Below, piece after piece: positions 6,049 through 7,340 of a stretch of DNA of 7,340 nucleotides (positions within the stretch are counted from its first letter, which is position 1; the number at the start of each line of letters is the position of its first letter). The DNA is from an uncultured Acidobacteriota bacterium (GTDB lineage Bacteria; Acidobacteriota; Vicinamibacteria; Vicinamibacterales; UBA8438). The notes beneath the pieces are model-generated. The model did no database searches. It worked only from the letters and a program-made list of their open reading frames with translations, and had not been told where the DNA came from. A program made the translations under genes and the position numbers. The stretch spans positions 1-7,340 of the forward strand of contig CALBET010001066.1 in assembly GCA_937888665.1 (NCBI GenBank), read 5' to 3'.

Positions 6049-7340
6049 CTACCAGCGTGCGGTCGTCGCGAGCCGCAGGAGGCGGCCGTTGGCGATCGTG
6101 GACGCATACTCACCAATGGTGCTCTGGCGTCCGACGGCGGTGACCCGGCTCGAGCGGTAATCCTGCTCGAACGAGGCGTTCATCAGGTTGAAGCCCTGCG
6201 CCATCACCTCCCAGCGTACCCGACCAAAATCGAACGTCTTCGCGATGCTGGCGTCGAGCTGGGTCCAGTACGGCGGGAACTTCACGCTGTTGCCCGGCAG
6301 CAGCGTGCTCGTGAACGAACTCGTGCTGTCCCCGACTCTCGGCGAGACCACGCCGCCGTTGGCCGTGGTGATGATCGGCGCGCCCAACACGCAGGCCCCC
6401 GAACACGTTTCCGGGGTCCAGAACGGCGCCCGGTAGGTGTCACCCGTGCGGGTGAAGGACATCGTCTCGGGCGCCTGGTCGCCGGCATAGCCGCCCGCGT
6501 TCGCGATGAACGTGCCCGCCACCCGCAGGTCATACCACGGCAGCGGGTAGCTGCCCGAGACTTTGAACTCGTGCCGATACGGCGTCGGGTAGGCGAAATC
6601 GTTACAGAACCGCAGCTGGTTCGGGTCGTCGTTCTCCTCGGTGACGAACCCGCAGCGGTCCGCGAGGCCGCCGCCGTTGAACCAGCTCGTGCCCGGCGTG
6701 TCCATGCTCCACCCGCCGAACACCGTGCCGCCCCCCTGCAGGCGACCCTGGAAGCTCAACTCGAACCCGGTGTACGTGTTCGTGTAATCGTCGGTCTGCA
6801 GGTTTTGCACGAGCTCGTCGACCAGCCCCGCGGCGGCGCTGTTGATGTTGTAGATCGGAATCGTGCCGACATACGGCAGCGGCGCCTGGACATCGATCCG
6901 GGTATAGTCGCTGAAATTCCGCAGCACGTTGTCCGATGACTGGGGGTTCCGGAACCATCGCTTCCGGAACTCGGCCGACACCGACAGCCCGGTCCGCACC
7001 TCCTGCTGGATCCCGATGGTCAGCAAGTCCTGATGGCCGCGTTCCAAGGTCTGCGACGGCGAGTCGGTCTCTCGGATACCGAACCCGGTGTTTGAGGTCA
7101 CGCCGATCTCCCAGTCCTGCGGGATGTTGTCGCCGTTGGTGCCGTAGTCGTTCGGACACCCGACGCCGCTCAACGAACATCCCGGCACCAGCCGGCCGTC
7201 GGGGCCGAGCTGGATGTCGTTCCAGAGACGAGACTCCGCGTCTTGAAACGCCGGCTGGAAGACATTGGCGAGCGTCGAAAGCCCATAGGCGGTGGGATAC
7301 CGGTTAATTCCGAACTTCAACGCCGTCTTCCCGTTGCCGA
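6049..7340 (-). CDS. C-terminal part of an Oar-like TonB-dependent outer-membrane receptor, 5' truncated
   Basis: The frame is open to the right edge and ends at the TAG at 6051-6049, giving 429 visible residues. The ATG at 7320 is internal, being preceded in frame by GNGKTA. The segment GNGKTAMKFGINRY is typical of the barrel of large receptors with an N-terminal carboxypeptidase-regulatory-like domain, common in Acidobacteriota. Family features seen here are alternating amphipathic strands (LSVSAEFRKRWFRN, YTGFELSFQGRL, YRHEFKVSGSYPL), the near-terminal FEQDYRSSR region after 'QGFNLMN', and the end RLLRLATTARW with a C-terminal aromatic residue suited to Bam recognition. The full protein is probably over 900 residues by family habit; the plug and regulatory domains are out of view. 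Six Cys fall in three close pairs (visible residues 54/61, 229/245, 312/316), probably disulfides in extracellular loops. It would import a substrate across the outer membrane using TonB energy; the substrate cannot be read from this part. Confidence 0.9.
   Translation of the reverse strand, partial: GNGKTALKFGINRYPTAYGLSTLANVFQPAFQDAESRLWNDIQLGPDGRLVPGCSLSGVGCPNDYGTNGDNIPQDWEIGVTSNTGFGIRETDSPSQTLERGHQDLLTIGIQQEVRTGLSVSAEFRKRWFRNPQSSDNVLRNFSDYTRIDVQAPLPYVGTIPIYNINSAAAGLVDELVQNLQTDDYTNTYTGFELSFQGRLQGGGTVFGGWSMDTPGTSWFNGGGLADRCGFVTEENDDPNQLRFCNDFAYPTPYRHEFKVSGSYPLPWYDLRVAGTFIANAGGYAGDQAPETMSFTRTGDTYRAPFWTPETCSGACVLGAPIITTANGGVVSPRVGDSTSSFTSTLLPGNSVKFPPYWTQLDASIAKTFDFGRVRWEVMAQGFNLMNASFEQDYRSSRVTAVGRQSTIGEYASTIANGRLLRLATTARW

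Noticed and set aside
6043..6939. Plus-strand open frame (298 codons) opposite the receptor
   Set aside because: The composition is that of an antisense shadow (Arg/Val-rich, no motifs), whereas the minus strand shows a receptor barrel ending in an aromatic residue and then a terminator.

Overview
This GC-rich window is densely coding and lies almost entirely on the minus strand. The gene families suggest an Acidobacteriota-like Gram-negative bacterium, perhaps the Vicinamibacteria. The grounds are an Oar-like TonB-dependent receptor barrel whose visible start reads GNGKTAMKFGINRY, next to CRTAC1-type (FG-GAP plus ASPIC/UnbV) lipoproteins and a long TPR protein. The lineage is inferred from family habit, because the window holds no phylogenetic marker gene.

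Layout from left to right: (1) bases 1-268, plus strand, the C-terminal end of a probable secreted parallel beta-helix protein; (2) bases 353-2335, minus strand, a 660-aa CRTAC1-type propeller lipoprotein (here 'B'); (3) bases 2447-4144, minus strand, a 565-aa exported TPR protein; (4) bases 4141-5925, minus strand, a 594-aa CRTAC1-type propeller lipoprotein ('A'); (5) bases 6049-7340, minus strand, the last 429 residues of a TonB-dependent outer-membrane receptor, whose N-terminus lies beyond the right edge.

Transcription runs right to left for the four minus-strand genes. The receptor ends at a perfect 13-bp GC-rich hairpin followed by eight U, so the three downstream genes appear to form their own unit: A, then TPR (joined by an ATGA stop/start overlap), then B after a 111-base gap. 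That gap holds a TACAAT box, a small palindrome and a good Shine-Dalgarno for B. The same GTACAAT heptamer lies only 11 bases before the ATG of A.

All three proteins of the unit are predicted to be exported, and the two propellers have a lipobox with the lipidated Cys at residue 21. The picture is of two Ca-binding beta-propeller surface or periplasmic lipoproteins encoded around a TPR scaffold, beside a large outer-membrane receptor. CRTAC1/TPR neighbourhoods of this kind have, to my knowledge, no established biochemical function. This module is the most interesting content of the window. No RNA gene, CRISPR array, insertion sequence or phage gene was seen, and no stretch over 300 bases lacks a gene.
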